From: a bacterium
GTDB taxonomy: Bacteria > NPL-UPA2 > JAGMAN01
Direction of reading: 5' to 3'
DNA length: 6,373 nucleotides
Assembly: GCA_023130215.1 (NCBI GenBank)
Contig: JAGMAN010000002.1
Span: 1-6,373 of the forward strand
Shown here: one piece after another, positions 4,997-6,373 of the stretch
How the letters are laid out: every line of letters begins with the position of its first letter
Position numbering within the stretch: the stretch's first letter is position 1
Notes under the pieces: generated by a model
Told to the model about the DNA's origin: nothing
What the model saw: the letters and a program-made list of their open reading frames with translations, nothing else
Database searches by the model: none
Translations under genes and position numbers: made by a program

Positions 4997-6373
4997 ATGA
5001 GAAAGATCCTTGTTGAGAAAAAATTTTTCGGAGAGATTATCCATAGGGTAAAGAGGAGGCTGGCGCCCAAGCTCGATCTTCTGAAGAAGGCTCAGGTTTT
5101 GAAATGGCCCCTAACTCTCTTCTTCTACTTCCTTTCCGTGTGGACAGTAATCCCGGAAGCTGTCTGGGTCTCTTCCGAAAAATTGATATCAGGTATAGGG
5201 GGAATCTCTATCCTGATTCTCATTCTCTTCTTTATCGTCGGTATTTATCTGCGCAACTACCACTCCCAGGTTTTGGCTCAAAGCCGTACCTTCTTCCTCC
5301 TGGGTCTGGTAGTTTTGGGAGTGTCTCTTCTGGCCAGGCTCATTATGCGCTACGGGCTGTCTGGTTACCTCATACCGGTAGCCGTCGCTCCCATGTTAGT
5401 GGCTATATTGGTGGAGGCCAGATTAGGAGTTGTGGTGGCTGTTATCTTAAGTATATTCGTTGGAGTCCTGACCGGATACAGGCTGGACTATATGGTGGTA
5501 TCCCTGGCGGGAGGGATGGTCGGGCTGTTCAGTGTGGCTCATGTGAGGAGGAGAGCAGATTTAATTAAGGCTGGACTTCTGGTCAGTCTTGCCAATCTGG
5601 TCACCATCCTTGGCTTTCGCCTTTTGGGATTTTCAGCCGAGGAACCGATTGCCGATGTCTGTCTGTGGGCGGTAGTGAATGGGGCAGTGTCGGGTGTAGC
5701 AGCCACTGTGGTGCTGCCAATCTTCGAACATCTTTTTAAAGTTACTACAGATATTAAGTTATTGGAGTTATTGGACCTTAATCAACCCATCTTAGAGAAG
5801 TTGAAGAGCCAGGCTCCTGGAAGCTATCAGTCGAGCCTGGCCGTGGCCAATTTAGCCGAATCGGCGGCCCAGGCCATTGGAGCCAATCCGCTCTTAGCAA
5901 AAGTAGGCTCCTATTACCACGATATTGGCAAGATAGAGAAAGCCTCCTACTTCACCGAAAACCGCATGCTAACTTCTGCTATGCAGAAGGATAAACACAA
6001 AAAATTAAATCCAAGCATGTCCAGCCTCATTCTCACTTCCCATGTCAAAGAGGGGGTAGATTTAGCGAACAAAAACAGCCTTCCCGAGGCGGTTGTAGAC
6101 ATCGTCCGCCAACATCATGGGACAAGCCTGACCTCTTTCTTCTATCAGCGGGCAGTAGAGGGAGATGAGCATAGGACCGTTAAGAAGGATGACTTTCGTT
6201 ACCCCGGCCCCAAACCCCAGACCAAAGAGGCAGCCATCGTCATGTTAGCGGATTCGGTGGAGGCGGCTTCCCGCAGCCTAACCCATCCCCCTCCCAGCCG
6301 CATTAAAAATTTGGTCAGCAAAGTCGTTAATGATAAGTTGACCGATTACCAGTTAGATGAGTCCGATCTGACC
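4997..6373 (+). CDS. Membrane HDIG (7TM-HD, PgpH/YqfF-related) protein, 3' end missing
   Basis: The frame is open from ATG 4997 (after an in-frame TAA at 4985-4987) to the window edge, giving 459 residues without the C-terminus. No strong ribosome binding site precedes it; GAGG at 4978-4981 is rather distant. A basic cytoplasmic segment (1-38) is followed by seven or eight hydrophobic helices between about 39 and 243, then a cytoplasmic HD domain (about 258 on). Family hallmarks are ANPLLAKVGSYYHDIGK (296-312), TSHVKEG (347-353), RQHHGTS (371-377), FRYPGPKPQTKEAAIVMLAD (400-419) and SVEAA (420-424). These match PgpH/YqfF, which hydrolyses the second messenger c-di-AMP. Two oddities stand out. 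Only about 12 residues join TM1 to TM2, so the usual large extracellular domain is missing. The first metal-ligand region reads Y-Q-S-S (277-280) where the family has Y-H-H-S. His308, Asp309, His349, His373, His374 and Asp419 are kept. Activity is therefore uncertain. Confidence 0.93.
   Translation, partial: MRKILVEKKFFGEIIHRVKRRLAPKLDLLKKAQVLKWPLTLFFYFLSVWTVIPEAVWVSSEKLISGIGGISILILILFFIVGIYLRNYHSQVLAQSRTFFLLGLVVLGVSLLARLIMRYGLSGYLIPVAVAPMLVAILVEARLGVVVAVILSIFVGVLTGYRLDYMVVSLAGGMVGLFSVAHVRRRADLIKAGLLVSLANLVTILGFRLLGFSAEEPIADVCLWAVVNGAVSGVAATVVLPIFEHLFKVTTDIKLLELLDLNQPILEKLKSQAPGSYQSSLAVANLAESAAQAIGANPLLAKVGSYYHDIGKIEKASYFTENRMLTSAMQKDKHKKLNPSMSSLILTSHVKEGVDLANKNSLPEAVVDIVRQHHGTSLTSFFYQRAVEGDEHRTVKKDDFRYPGPKPQTKEAAIVMLADSVEAASRSLTHPPPSRIKNLVSKVVNDKLTDYQLDESDLT

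Noticed and set aside
4921-5016. Small + strand ORF of 31 codons (includes MPRAARVIRGELVEEI) overlapping the HDIG start
   Set aside because: The MPRAARV start briefly recalls the beginning of REP-associated (Y1) transposases, but similarity ends after seven residues, there is no ribosome binding site, and the first part lies in the palindrome. Chance or an unrecognisable remnant.
4597-5070. Long - strand open frame across the LysM gene end and the repeat region
   Set aside because: Its product contains low-complexity stretches (FTLCASVPLFTLC) that come from reading the GGCACARAG repeats backwards. It lies antisense to the LysM domain and no family is recognisable.
5104-5568. Open + strand frame of 154 codons starting ATGGCCCCTAAC
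   Set aside because: It overlaps the HDIG gene in another frame. The frame beginning at 4997 encodes hydrophobic helices followed by clear HDIG motifs, so this one is a shadow.

Overview
This is a gene-dense window of about 47% GC (by eye), with every recognised gene on the + strand and short spacers. It looks like a bacterial chromosome. The likely source is a Gram-negative-type (diderm) bacterium, probably from an uncultivated lineage: there is a small lipoprotein with Ser at +2, a bacterial-type AspRS with a GAD domain, an HU/IHF protein and a 7TM-HD protein. I cannot assign a phylum from the sequence. An Omnitrophota- or Aerophobota-like origin is only a guess from the gene mix.

Layout. 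Bases 2-97 hold the last 31 codons of an upstream gene, probably the DNA polymerase III alpha subunit. A good sigma70-type promoter (112-140) follows. It precedes a possible operon: an unrecognised 199-aa protein with one membrane helix (161-760), a 90-aa HU/IHF-family protein (777-1049), a 42-aa lipoprotein (1110-1238), hisS (1243-2556) and aspS (2588-4378). The gaps inside this run are 4 to 60 bases. hisS and aspS supply two class II aminoacyl-tRNA synthetases. The AspRS carries the residues linked to the non-discriminating type, which charges both tRNA(Asp) and tRNA(Asn). This suggests that Asn-tRNA is finished by a GatCAB amidotransferase encoded elsewhere.

After aspS comes a small exported LysM protein (4468-4839). 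Next is a 157-base spacer (4840-4996) with short GGCACARAG repeats, a 14-bp inverted repeat and a 14-bp palindrome. The last gene (4997 to the window end) is a membrane-anchored HDIG phosphohydrolase related to the c-di-AMP phosphodiesterase PgpH/YqfF. It is unusual in two ways. The large extracellular domain usually found between TM1 and TM2 is absent, and the first metal-binding histidine of the HD site is replaced (Tyr-Gln-Ser-Ser where the family has Tyr-His-His-Ser). These are the strongest candidates for something new here.

No tRNA, rRNA, CRISPR array, insertion sequence or phage gene was recognised. No gene-free stretch exceeds 300 bases.
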